From the NCBI GenBank assembly GCA_963811335.1, contig CAWERB010000032.1:198158-262157 (forward strand): a stretch of 64,000 nt of DNA, in the 5' to 3' direction. A program made the position numbers and the translations under genes. The notes beneath the pieces are model-generated. The model saw only the letters and a list, made by a program, of their open reading frames with translations, was not told the origin of the DNA and did not search any database. Shown piece after piece: positions 35,901-45,206 of this stretch (its first letter is position 1; each line of letters starts with the position of its first letter). The DNA comes from Trebonia sp963811335 (GTDB lineage: Bacteria; Actinomycetota; Actinomycetes; Streptosporangiales; Streptosporangiaceae).

Positions 35901-37802
35901 TCAGAGCTCGATGCGCGCGCCCATGATGACGGTGCTTTCCCGCGGGAGATTGAAGTACTCGGCGGCGTCCGCCGTCAGCCGGGTGGTGGCGATGAACAGG
36001 CGCTTGCGCCACCTGCTCATCCCTGGCGTGGTCCCCTTGCGAACCTCGATGGTGGACAGGAAGTAGGAGATGTGGCTGATGTCAAGTACGTGCTCCTCCC
36101 CGGTCGCGCGGACGAGTGGCATCAGCAAGGGGACGTCCGGCGGGTCCATGTAGCCGAAGCGAGCGGTGACGTGGTAGATCTGGTCGTCCTTGTAACCGAG
36201 GTCGTCGATCTCCAGCCGGCCGCTGTCGGCCACGTGCGGGACCGGGAGCGTCTCGATAGCCAGGATGAGCACGTGCTCGTGCAGCACGTGATTGTGCTCG
36301 ACGTTGGCGCGCAGGGCGAGCGGCGCGCTGGCCTTGCCCCGGTTGAGGAAGACCGCGGTGCCCGGCACCCGGGGCAGCGGCGGCTTCTTCGCGTGCAGCT
36401 GGTCGATGAACTCGCGCAGCGATCCCTCGTCGTGCTCGCGCTGCCTGCTGACCAGCTGACGGCCCTTCTGCCAGGTGGTGAGGACGGTGAACACCAGCAG
36501 GCCGATGGCGAGCGGCAGCCAGGCCCCGTGCGGCAGCTTGGTGAGGTTGGCGGTGAAGAACAGCAGGTCGAAGGCGATCAGCGCGGCGGCGGCCGGCGCG
36601 ACGAGCCACAGCGGCTTCTTCCACTGGCTGCGCACGATGTAGAAGTAGAGCAGCGTGGTGATGGTGATCGTGCCGGTGACCGCTACGCCGTACGCGTAGG
36701 CGAGCGCGGTAGACGTGCGGAACGTGAAGACGAGCGCGAGGACCGCGACGCACAGCGCCCAGTTGATCCACGGGACGTAGATCTGGCCGACGCGTTCCTC
36801 CGAGGTGTGCGCGATGCGCAGCCGCGGCAGGTACCCGATCTGGGCGGCCTGCTGGGTCAGCGAGAACGCGCCGGAGATGACCGCCTGTGAGGCGATGACC
36901 GTCGCGGCGGCGGCCAGGATCACCATCGGGATCGCCGCCCACCCGGGGACGAGCAGGAAGAAGGGGTTGGCGATCGCGGTGGCCGGATGAGACAGGACGA
37001 GCGCCCCCTGCCCCATGTAGTTGAGCACGCAGGCCGGGAAGACCACGAACAGCCAGGCCCGGGTGATCGGGCCGCGGCCGAAGTGCCCCAGGTCGGCGTA
37101 CAGCGCCTCGGCGCCGGTCACCGCGAGCACCACGGCCGCCATCGAGAAGAACGCGGTGGTGAAGTGGCCGAACAGGAAGGCGATCGCGTACGTGGGGGAG
37201 AGCGCCTTGAGGATATCCGGGTTGCTGGCGATGCCCTTGATGCCCCAGGCGGCGATCACTACGAACCAGATCAGGCCATCACCGGGCCGAACAGCCGTCC
37301 GACCGCCTGCGTGCCGATCCGCTGGAGCACGAACAGGCCGATCAGGATCACCGCGGTGACTGGGAGCACGATGCTGCCCACGGACGGCGCCGCGACCTGG
37401 ACGCCCTCGATCGCGGAGAGCACCGAGATCGCCGGGGTGATCATGCTGTCGCCGAAGAACAGCGACGCGCCGAACACGCCGAGCGCCGCCAGGATCAGCG
37501 CCGTCCGCCGCCCGCTCGGCGCGCCCCGCCGCCGGATCAGGGTGATCAGCGCCATGATGCCGCCCTCGCCGTCGTTGTCGGCGTGCATCACCAGGGTCAC
37601 GTAGGTGACCATGACGATCAGCACGATCGCCCAGAAGATCAGCGAGACGACGCCGTACACGTTCTGCGTCGACACCTGGACGCGGTGCGGGTCGGACGGG
37701 CTGAAGACCGTCTGCACGGTATACAGCGGGCTGGTGCCGATGTCGCCGAACACGACGCCAAGCGCACCGAGTCTCGAGCGCCCCCCGCGCAGTTCCGTTC
37801 AT
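35901..37802 (-). CDS. kup: Kup-type potassium uptake transporter, two compensating frameshifts
   Basis: About 634 residues. From ATG 37802 the frame is lost in a G6 run near 37785. The true sequence (LGALGVVFGDIGTSPLYTVQ, HADNDGEGGIMAL, GASLFFGDSMITPAISVLSA) lies in another frame to about 37271, then returns to the first frame at GDGLIWFVVIAAWG. The rest matches Kup: GAEALYADLGHFG, NYMGQGAL, SQAVISGAFSLTQQA and a cytoplasmic C-terminus ending MGARIEL. It is a K+/H+ symporter of the inner membrane. Two opposite indels leave an unbroken but partly wrong reading frame. Confidence 0.93.
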   Translation of the reverse strand: MNGTARGALETRCAWRRVRRHRHQPAVYRADGLQPVRPAPRPGVDAERVRRRLADLLGDRADRHGHLRDPGDARRQRRRGRHHGADHPDPAAGRAERAADGADPGGARRVRRVAVLRRQHDHPGDLGALRDRGRPGRGAVRGQHRAPSHRGDPDRPVRAPADRHAGGRTAVRPGDGLIWFVVIAAWGIKGIASNPDILKALSPTYAIAFLFGHFTTAFFSMAAVVLAVTGAEALYADLGHFGRGPITRAWLFVVFPACVLNYMGQGALVLSHPATAIANPFFLLVPGWAAIPMVILAAAATVIASQAVISGAFSLTQQAAQIGYLPRLRIAHTSEERVGQIYVPWINWALCVAVLALVFTFRTSTALAYAYGVAVTGTITITTLLYFYIVRSQWKKPLWLVAPAAAALIAFDLLFFTANLTKLPHGAWLPLAIGLLVFTVLTTWQKGRQLVSRQREHDEGSLREFIDQLHAKKPPLPRVPGTAVFLNRGKASAPLALRANVEHNHVLHEHVLILAIETLPVPHVADSGRLEIDDLGYKDDQIYHVTARFGYMDPPDVPLLMPLVRATGEEHVLDISHISYFLSTIEVRKGTTPGMSRWRKRLFIATTRLTADAAEYFNLPRESTVIMGARIEL

Positions 37803-37963
37803 CGCCCTCCAAGCTGCACCGTTACCGCCACGCCAACCCTAACCGCAGGCCCCGCGGCGGCCATCTGGTGGCTGCCCCGTGAGCTGCGAGGCCCTTCGCG
37901 GTCTGTGTGCCCGAGTGTCCGCGTGGCCGCGCCGGCCTGGGCGGGCCGCCTATGCTGGCGCGC

Positions 37964-38560
37964 ATGAGCGTCCAAGCGCCCGCGTGGGTGGTGGCGGGAC
38001 CGCCTGGCGCCGGGAAGAGCACGGTCGCCCGGCTGCTGCTCGCCCGCCTCGAGCCGGTGCCCGCCCTGCTCGACAAGGACACGATGTACGGGCCGTTCGT
38101 CGCCGCGGTCCTCGCCGCGGCGGGCCGCCCGCCCGGCGAGCGGGAGGGCCCCTGGTACGACGAGCACGTCAAGGCGCACGAGTACGCCGGCCTGACGGCG
38201 ACCGCTCGCGAGATCCGGGTCCACGGCTGCCCGGTCCTGCTGTCCGGGCCGTTCACCCGGCAGATCCACGACGCCGGCCGCTGGCGGTCCTGGGCCGCCG
38301 AACTCGGCGGCGGTGACGTCCGGCTCGTCTGGGTCCGGTCGGACGCGGCCACCCTGCGGCGGCGGCTGGAGGCCAGGGGATCGGGGCGGGACGCGGGCAA
38401 GCTCGCGGACTTCGCCGCGTTCACCGCCCGGATGCGGCTCGACGACCGCCCGGCCGTGCCGCACATCGCCGTTGATAACCGGCTTGCCGCCGCCCCGCTT
38501 GACGAGCAGCTAGCGGCCGTGCTCGCCCAGCTGCCGCCCCCGGCTGAGCCCGCGGGCTGA
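37964..38560 (+). CDS. P-loop ATPase/kinase of AAA_33 type
   Basis: 198 residues from ATG 37964. Walker A is VVAGPPGAGKSTVARLLL near the N-terminus, followed by LLDKDTMYGP. A downstream R-rich lid (SDAATLRRRLEARGSGRDAGK) is typical of small nucleoside or sugar kinases and of the zeta-toxin-like fold. It probably phosphorylates a small molecule. No linked antitoxin is seen, so a toxin role is not supported. Confidence 0.8.
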   Translation: MSVQAPAWVVAGPPGAGKSTVARLLLARLEPVPALLDKDTMYGPFVAAVLAAAGRPPGEREGPWYDEHVKAHEYAGLTATAREIRVHGCPVLLSGPFTRQIHDAGRWRSWAAELGGGDVRLVWVRSDAATLRRRLEARGSGRDAGKLADFAAFTARMRLDDRPAVPHIAVDNRLAAAPLDEQLAAVLAQLPPPAEPAG

Positions 38561-39309
38561 GCCGCCGGGTCCTGCCCTTGCGCTTGGCCGCCCGGCCGGC
38601 TGGCCGCCCGGTTCGCCGCCATCGCGGTCACGCCCGCCATGAACATTTCCACGCCGAACTGGTAGTGCGCTTCCGGCTCGTCGCACGCGGTCATCGGGAT
38701 GGCGCACTCCACCAGCCGGGGATACCGGGCAGGCGGCAGGGTCGCGAGCACGACCTGCTTCTTGCGCTGCAGCTCCGTGCGCTCCACGTCGTCGATCAGC
38801 TCGATCCCCGGCTCGCTCATCACCAGCATGATGCCGGTCCACAGGGCGGTCCGGGCGAGCGCGCTCGCGTCCTGCGGGCTGAACCCGGCCGAGCGCAGCA
38901 GCTCGAGGGTGACCTCGATCGCGTTGAGCGCGGACTCGCTGCTCTTCTCCGACTGCGCGAGCAGCTGGGGCGCGGCCGGGTGCGCGCGCAGCACGCCGAT
39001 CAGCGAGGTGAGCAGCGCGCGCAGCTGGTCCGGCCAGGGGAGCGCGGCGTCGACGCTGGTGTCGATCTCGCTCCACATCCGCTCGGTGAGCCCTTCGAGC
39101 AGCTCGTCCTTGCCGTGGAAATGCCAGTAGAGGGCCATCGGCGTCACGCCGAGCTCGGTGGCGAGCTTGCGGATGGTCAGCGACTCAAGACCGGACGCGT
39201 CGGCCAGCGCCAGCGCGCGGTCCACGACCGCGGCCCTGGTCAGGCGAGTGCGCTCGCCCTCGTCTAGAACGCCTGCCGGGTTACCGGCGGGCTGCCGCGA
39301 AGAAGTCAC
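38510..39309 (-). CDS. TetR-family regulator (TetR_C type) of an efflux pump
   Basis: GTG 39309 is preferred: the frame extends upstream to 39345 but that would cover operator DNA. The HTH is RAAVVDRALALADASGLESLTIRKLATELGVTPMALYWHFHGKDELLEGL, close to TetR/TcmR repressors. The C-terminal ligand domain runs to MAGVTAMAANRAAS. After that no stop appears until 37822, so an indel near 38590 is likely, with the stop at 38510. It is divergent from an EmrB-like transporter, with three dyad sites between. Confidence 0.85.
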
Positions 39310-39316
39310 TTGACAA

Positions 39317-39406
39317 CTATACGGCGTACAAGGCAGCATAAGCAACGACAGCTTGTACGACGTATAGGAACAACATACAGGTACGGCTTACAGGTACGCC
39401 GTATAT
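39317..39406. promoter_or_regulatory. TetR operators: three CTATACGnCGTACAAG-type dyads
   Basis: CTATACGGCGTACAAG (39317-39332) and its near-perfect inverse CTTGTACGACGTATAG (39352-39367) are followed by AGGTACGCCGTATAT (39392-39406); GTACGGCTTAC near 39381 is a weaker match. Each is itself a dyad centred on CG(C/G)CG. They lie between the tetR start and the MFS start, so binding would repress both genes. The AT-rich GACAACTATAC could be part of the tetR promoter. Confidence 0.82.
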
Positions 39407-39430
39407 GAGGTTCGGGGAAGGACCAAGGCC

Positions 39431-40971
39431 ATGAAGGATCGGGCGCGGTGGTGGGCGCTGACGGCAGTCAGCCTCGCCACGGTGATGGTGTATCTCGACA
39501 ACAACGTGCTGAATGTCGCTCTGCCGACCATCCAGCGCAGCCTCCACCTGTCGGTCAGCGGCCTGGAGTGGATCGTGAGCAGCTACCTGCTGGTGCTCGG
39601 CGGGCTCCTGCTGGTCGGCGGCCGGGTCGCCGACATCTTCGGCAGGCGCCGCGTGTTCCTGGCCGGGCTGGCCGTCTTCACGCTCTCCTCGCTCGCGGCC
39701 GGCCTGGCGGGCAGTGGCGGGGTGCTGATCGCCGCCCGGGCCGTGCAAGGGCTCGGCGCGGCGCTCGTGCTGCCGGCGTCGCTGGCGATCGTCGTCGCGA
39801 CATTCACCAGTCCCAGGGAGCGGACCACGGCGATCGGCATCTCCGGTGCGATCGGCGCGCTCGGCCTCGCGCTCGGCCCGGCGATCGGCGGAGTGGTCAG
39901 CCAGCACCTGCACTGGGGCTGGATCTTCCTCATCAACGTGCCTATCGGGATCATCACCGCCGCGATCGCGATCCCGTTCGTCGCCGAGTCGCACGGGCGG
40001 ACGGAGCCGGCTGGAGCACCAGGCACCCGGCAGTCCACGGTTGCCCTGCTCGACATCCCCGGCCTCGTCACCTCCGCGCTCGCGCTGTTCGCGCTGACCT
40101 ACGCGCTGATCGAGGGACACGACAAGGGCTGGACCTCATCGCTGATCATCGCCTCGTTCGCGGTGGCCGCCGCGGTGGCCGCGCTCTTCATCGCGATCGA
40201 GGCGCGCAGCGCGAACCCCATGCTGCCGCTGCCGATCTTCCGCTCCGGCGCGTTCAGCGGCGGCCTCGGAACGATGATGATCTGGGGATTCGGCGTGCTC
40301 GGCATCTACTTCTTCACCTCGCTCTACCTGCAGAACAACCTCGCGTTCTCGCCCTCGAAGGCGGGACTGGCGTTCGTGCCGATGGCGCTGTGCCTGGCGT
40401 TCGCCGCCGCGCTGTCGCCGCGGGTGGTGACGCTCATCGGCGGGCACCGCACGGTGGCGCTCGGCATGACGATCATGACCGTGGGGCTGGTGCTGTTCGC
40501 CGGGCTCGGCGCGGGCGCCACGTTCGCCTCGCTGCTGCCAGGGTTCGTGCTGTTCGGCCTCGGGCCGGCCTGATGAACGTCCCGCTGACCAACGCGGTGA
40601 TCGACGGCGCGCCCGCGGCGCAGGCGGGCGTCGCGTCCGCGATGCTCAACGCCTCCCGGGAGGTCGCGGGCCTGCTCGGCGTCACGGTGGTCGGCGCGGT
40701 GCTGCGGTCGGCCGAGGGCAGCGCGCTGCGCTCGGGCGCGAACCCGGCGCAGGCGTTCATCGACGGGTACCACTCCGGCCTGTGGCTGACCATCGGCCTG
40801 CTCGCCGCCGGGGTCGTGCTCAGCTACCTGTCCCTGCGCCGCCGGCCGGGGTCCGCTGACGTCGCGCTCGCCAGTGCGTCGGCCGCGCTCGGCGCGGCGA
40901 CGCCGGAGGCCGAGCCGGTGCCGGCCGTCGCCCGTGACGCGGTAGCCGCCGACGGTACCGCCGCGCGGTAA
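39431..40971 (+). CDS. MFS drug efflux transporter (DHA2/EmrB type), frameshifted
   Basis: About 513 residues and 14 helices. ATG 39431 follows GGGGAAGGA. Landmarks are YLDNNVLNVALPTIQRSL, SYLLVLGGLLLVGGRVADIFGRRRVF, AARAVQGLGAALVLPASLAIV and GPAIGGVVSQHLHWGWIFLINVPIG (motif C region), as in the DHA2 family of proton-driven multidrug pumps. An indel near 40565 (FGLG/AGLMNVPLTNAVIDG) shifts the last 130 residues to the frame ending 40971. Regulated by the divergent TetR gene. Confidence 0.92.
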
Positions 40972-40996
40972 CCGCACTCGCGCGGTGGCGACCACG

Positions 40997-41040
40997 AGGA
41001 GGCCGCGTCCGTTCCAGACCCCGGACGGACGCGGCCTCCT
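40997..41040. terminator. Strong hairpin terminator after the efflux gene
   Basis: A 16-base perfect stem, AGGAGGCCGCGTCCGT and its complement, with a 12-base loop. It is 25 bases past the MFS stop and ahead of the convergent rhodanese gene, so it can serve both directions. No T-tract. Confidence 0.88.
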
Positions 41041-41205
41041 GCCTGCGGTTCAGCCCGCGGCGGTACGAGCGGGGTAGTGCGTCAGCGGCGGCCGCTCTTG
41101 CGGCCGGTTGGCTGCAACCTGAAGTCTCCAGACGGGCGGGATGCCGATCATCAGTCAGCCGACTCTGCCGCGCGGCCATCTGCGGTAAGCCGCCCGAGAG
41201 CCCGT

Positions 41206-42061
41206 TCACGCCTGCTCGACCGGGGTGTCGGGCATGCGGCCCCATTCGGCCCAGGATCCGTCGTAGACGCGGACGTGATCACGGCCGAGCAGGTTGGCGA
41301 GGACGAACCAGGCGGTGCTTGCCCGGCCGCCGATGGTGCAGTAGGTAATCAGTTCGCCGTCGCCGTCCAGGTCAACGGCGGAGAGCATGCCCCGCAGCTC
41401 GGCGGCGGTCCGGAAGGACCCGCGGTCGTCGTAGAGGTCGTCGATGGGCTGGCGGACCGCCGAGGGGACGTGCCCGGCGCGGCCCCCTGGCTCCATGCCG
41501 CCCGACGGCCAGAACCGCTCGCCCCGGTACTCCTCCAGGCTGCGCACGTCGAGGATGGTGGTGCCCGGTGCGCCGATGGCGCCGCGCACCGCGGCGTGGC
41601 CGGCGCGTAGCCGCTTATCCTGCCCACGCAGCGGATAGCTGGTGGCGGCTGGCTGGGCGGGCGTACTGCTGCACGGCCGGCCCTCGGCGTGCCAGGTGTC
41701 ACGGGAGCAGTCGAGGATCCGGACATCCTGGTGGCCGTACAGCTTCATCAGCCACAATCCCATGGCGGGTGCGTACCCGTAGAGCACGACCGTGGTGTCT
41801 GGCCGGACGCCTGACCGGGCGAGCAGCCCGGCCAACTGCCGCGTCATCGACGGGCCGGTAGTCCGCGTCCCGCAGGTCGCTGTACACGTTCCACAGGACG
41901 GCTTGATCGATGTGCCAGCGGTCGTACGCGGCCCGGCTCACGTCTACCTCGACCACCCGGACGGTGGGATCGTGCAGCCGGGCCGCCAGCCATTCGGGAT
42001 TGACAAGCAGGTCGCGGCGAGCGGTTGATTCAGGTGCATGGGTAACTGGCGTGGTGTTCAT
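41206..42061 (-). CDS. Sulfurtransferase (two-domain rhodanese), frameshifted
   Basis: About 285 residues from ATG 42061, which follows CCGGAGGACAAG. The N-terminal rhodanese-like domain (LLVNPEWLAARLHDPTVRVVEVDV, HIDQAVLWNVYSDLRD) breaks near 41850. It continues as LLARSGVRPDTTVVLYGYAPAM and an active C-terminal domain (TTILDVRSLEEY, GHVPSA, TYCTIGGRASTAWFVL). The Cys of CTIGGR is the persulfide site. Such enzymes move sulfur from thiosulfate or 3-mercaptopyruvate to acceptors including cyanide. Last gene of the methyltransferase-hydrolase-nitrilase operon. Confidence 0.9.
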
Positions 42062-43121
42062 CTTGTCCTCCGGAGGTTTCCTCAGTGGTATGGATGGTGA
42101 TGCTGGCGGCATCGTCGACCGCGCTGGCCTGACCGGTTGCTCGCCGGGCGTGAGGCTGTTGGCGGTGACGGGCTCGCCGCGATAATCGCGGCTGGTGAAC
42201 GAGACAGCCGCCCTGGGCGTGCGGTCGACGATCAGGTGCAGCGCGTGGCCGCGGCTGTAGTGGCCCGCCGGGTCGAACTGCTGACGGCTGGCCCTGGCCC
42301 GGCCAGCGTCGATCTCGGCGTAGACGATGCCTTCCCGGTCGGTTAGCGAGGCCGCTCAGCACCTCGCCCTCGGGGCCGATGATGGCGGTGTTGCCGCGCG
42401 ACAGCCAGTCGTCCGCACCGCCATAGAGCTCCGCGCGGCCCGGCAGGTCCTCGGGCAGGTCGGTGGCCCGGATGCAAGCGGTGACGCCGACCACGTAGGT
42501 GCGGCCTTCCTTGGCGATATGCCGCAGGGTCGGCACCCACATGTCGGAATTGTCCCAGGTGGGTGCCAGGTAGATGTCGACTCCGCGGGCGTAGAGGGCG
42601 GCGCGGGCCAGCGGCATGTAGTTCTCCCAGCAGATCAGGGCGCCGAGATCGCCGGAGCCGGTGTCGATGACGTCGAGCGTCGATCCGTCACCAGTGCCCC
42701 AGACCAGCCGTTCGCCGCCGGTCGGCATGAGCTTCCGGTGCCGCCCGGCCAGCGTCCCGTCCGGTGCGAAGTGCAGCAGCGCGTTGTAGAGGGTCGCGCC
42801 GGCCGCGTCCCGCTCGCTGACGCCGACCGACAGCCAGATGCCGAGCCGCCTGGCGGTCTCGGCCAGCAGGTCCGTGGCCGGCGACCCGACGACTACCGCC
42901 TGGTCAAGGAGCCGGGCGTACAAGGCGCTTGAGGTGGCGTCACAGGGCCGGGTGCGCCACACCCAGTCGGGATAGCCGGGCACGAACGCCTCGGGGAAGG
43001 CCACCAGCCGCGCGCCTTCGGCGGCGGCCTTCTCGCAGAGCGCGAGAACCTTGGCGATCGTCGCGTCGCGGTCAAGCAGCACGGGTGCGGCCTGTACGGC
43101 AGCCGCCATCATCAGCTCCAC
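42062..43121 (-). CDS. Nitrilase (carbon-nitrogen hydrolase), frameshifted
   Basis: The catalytic triad is visible: Glu44 in FPEAFVPGYPDW, Lys130 in HRKLMPTGGERLVW and Cys164 in ICWENYMPLAR. VPGYPDW and the CWEN motif match true nitrilases rather than amidases, so it should turn nitriles into carboxylic acids and ammonia. Start GTG 43121 overlaps the hydrolase gene. An indel near 42345 shifts to EGIVYAEIDAGRARASR. In that frame no stop occurs before the rhodanese start, so the 3' end is uncertain and a fusion cannot be excluded. The right boundary given is that of the rhodanese start. Confidence 0.88.
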
Positions 43122-43991
43122 TGCCTGTCTCCTATCGCCGACGCCGGCGTTGCGGGCGCGCGGAGCCCGTCAAGGAACCGGGTGAGCAGCTCGTTGACCT
43201 CGGTGGGCTGTTCCATGTTGATCATGTGGCCGGCTTGGCCACGACGTGGTGCGAGCGCCGGGGATGCGGCGGGCGAGCACGGCGGACATCTCGCGGAAAC
43301 CAGGCACGTCCTGCTCGCCCACGGCCACCAGGGCGGGCATGGTGAACTGCTCAGTGCTTTGATGAGGCGCGGTTCATCCTGCCGGTGCGGGTCGTCACCG
43401 CTCCAGTGCTGCCCGGGGTACCCGGCGACCATGTCGCCAGCGCGCTCGCCACCGCCGGCTGCCGCCGGGCGGCCGCGAACAGCGGGTGGGCCAGCCAGGC
43501 CGCGCGGCCCGCCAGCAGCCCGCGCTGCTGTGCCTGCCGGGCAGCCTCTTCGAGTCCCTCGGCCGATTGGGCGTCCCATGGCACGTCATCGAGTACCGCG
43601 TCGAGCAGCGCGAGGCCCCGCACGCGCTGCGGTGCGGCCAGGGCGGCCTGCATGACCACCCGGCCGCCAAAGGACAGCCCGGCGAGCGCGGCCTGTTCGA
43701 TCGACAGGTGGTCAAGCAGCGCGAGCAGGTCACCGGCGTGGGTATACGGCACGGCGGGATCGAACGGCCCGGAGGCGCCGAACCCGCGGCAGTCGTACCT
43801 GACCACGCGGAAGCGCGCGGCCAGGTGATCGGCCTGCAGGTCCCACATGCGCATGTCAAGCCCGAACCCGTGGGCGAGCACCACGGCGGGCCCGGCACCG
43901 CTCATCTGGTAGGCCAGCCGGGCACCCGGCAGGGCCAGCACCGCGGTGGGCCCGCCAGCGCCTTGCCGCGTGCAGCGGGCCCGATGCTCAT
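43112..43991 (-). pseudogene. Alpha/beta hydrolase, several frameshifts
   Basis: ATG 43991 overlaps the methyltransferase stop (ATGA). The fold is clear: VVLAHGFGLDMRMWD (oxyanion), YDCRGFGASGP, nucleophile Ser in LAGLSFGGRVVMQ and the late His in GHMINMEQPTEVNELL. At least four indels are needed (near 43945, 43440, 43350 and 43240), the densest disruption in the window. It may be a true pseudogene or a poorly sequenced segment. The family includes esterases, haloperoxidases and hydroxynitrile lyases; which one cannot be told. Confidence 0.72.
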
Positions 43992-45048
43992 GGCCGCGCC
44001 TCGTAGATGAGGTTGAACGGCGTCTGGGCCGCACGGCGGAACCGGGTGAATCCCGCCTCGGTGAGGACCTGCCTGGTCCGTGCCTCTCCGGCCTGGTTGC
44101 CGAGCACCACGTCCGGCTCCTGCGCCATCGCGCTTGGCACGCACAGCAGGGTGGAGAAGGCGTAGTAGAGCCCGGCCGACCGGGTTGAGGTTCCCGGCCA
44201 GGTCATCGGCGGCGGCGGGCTCCACGAGCAGGAACGTGCCGTCGTCGGCGAGCGCTTGGCGGATGTGGGCGGCGGCCGTCACCGGATGGCCCATGTCGTG
44301 CAGGCAGTCGAACGCGGCGATCAGGTCGTACCCGGTGCCGGGGAACCCGTCGGCGGGCGCGACGGCGAACCGGGTGCGCTCGCCGAGCCCGGCGTCCGCG
44401 GCGGCCTTGGCGGCACGCTCGATCGAGGCAGCGTGATAGTCGTAGCCGGTAAAGGTCGAGGCGGGATACGCCTGCGCCATGATCCGGGTGGAGGCGCCGT
44501 GCCCGCAGCCGACGTCGGCGACCTTCGCCCCGGCCCGCAGCTTGGCCTCCACCCCGTCGAGGGCGGGAATCCAGGACTGGACCAGATTGGCACGGTAACC
44601 CGGCGCGAAGAACTGCTCGCACCCGTCGAACACTTCACTGTCCTGGTCGTGCCAGGCCAGTCCGGCGCCGGTGCGGAACGCCTCACTGATCCGCGGCTCG
44701 GCGCGCAGTGAGGCCAGCGCGAGCACGAACGCGCCAGGCAGGAAACACGGGCCGTCCGGGTCGGCCAGCGCGAGCGCCTGCTCCGCCGAGAGGAAGAACC
44801 GGCCATCGCCCGTCCAGGTTACGTAGCCGGAGGCCGCCTGGGCGGCCAGCCACTCGGTGACGTACCGGGGTGCGGTCCCCGGTGCGCGCCGCGAGTTCCG
44901 CCGCGGTGAGCGGCGGCGCTTCGGCGAGCGTGCGGTAGAGCCCGAGCCGGTGGCCGATGACCACCATCGCCGCGTTGGCGGTCGCGCCCAGGTCGGCCAC
45001 GAACTGGCCGAGGAATTCATTGAGTTTCGCTTCATCGACGGCGGCCAT
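43988..45048 (-). CDS. SAM-dependent methyltransferase with winged-helix N-terminus, two frameshifts
   Basis: ATG 45048 follows AGGAGG. The N-terminal helical domain (KLNEFLGQFVADLGATANAAMVVIGHRLGLYRTLA) is of the O-methyltransferase dimerisation type. After an indel near 44880 come TEWLAAQAASGYV and the SAM motif VADVGCGHGASTRIMAQ, then FDCLHDMGHP and TFLLVEP. A second indel near 44195 leads to LYYAFSTLLCVPSAMAQ and FTRFRRAAQTPFNLIYEARP. First gene of a coupled four-gene operon. The acceptor is unknown. Confidence 0.88.
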
Positions 45049-45206
45049 GAGGATGCCTCCTGCGTGTGCGGGCGGGGGTACCTGACGCCCCGCATGACCG
45101 CATCGTGGCTCGCGGCGGCTGACGGCCACATCGGTGCGCGTACCCAATCAGCGCCGCTGCGGCCCCCGGCAGGCGCCGTGGCGGCTACCCAGTTAAGCCC
45201 GGCTGG

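Noticed and set aside
37822..38509. C-terminal extension of the TetR regulator
   Set aside because: It is antisense to the P-loop kinase and Ser/Arg-rich. An indel near 38590 with a stop at 38510 is more likely.
37964..38560. P-loop protein considered as a zeta-type toxin
   Set aside because: No antitoxin-like partner gene beside it, and the motifs suit ordinary small-molecule kinases equally.
40997..41040. Perfect 16-base stem considered as an operator or attachment site
   Set aside because: Position 25 bases after a stop, between convergent genes, is that of a terminator.
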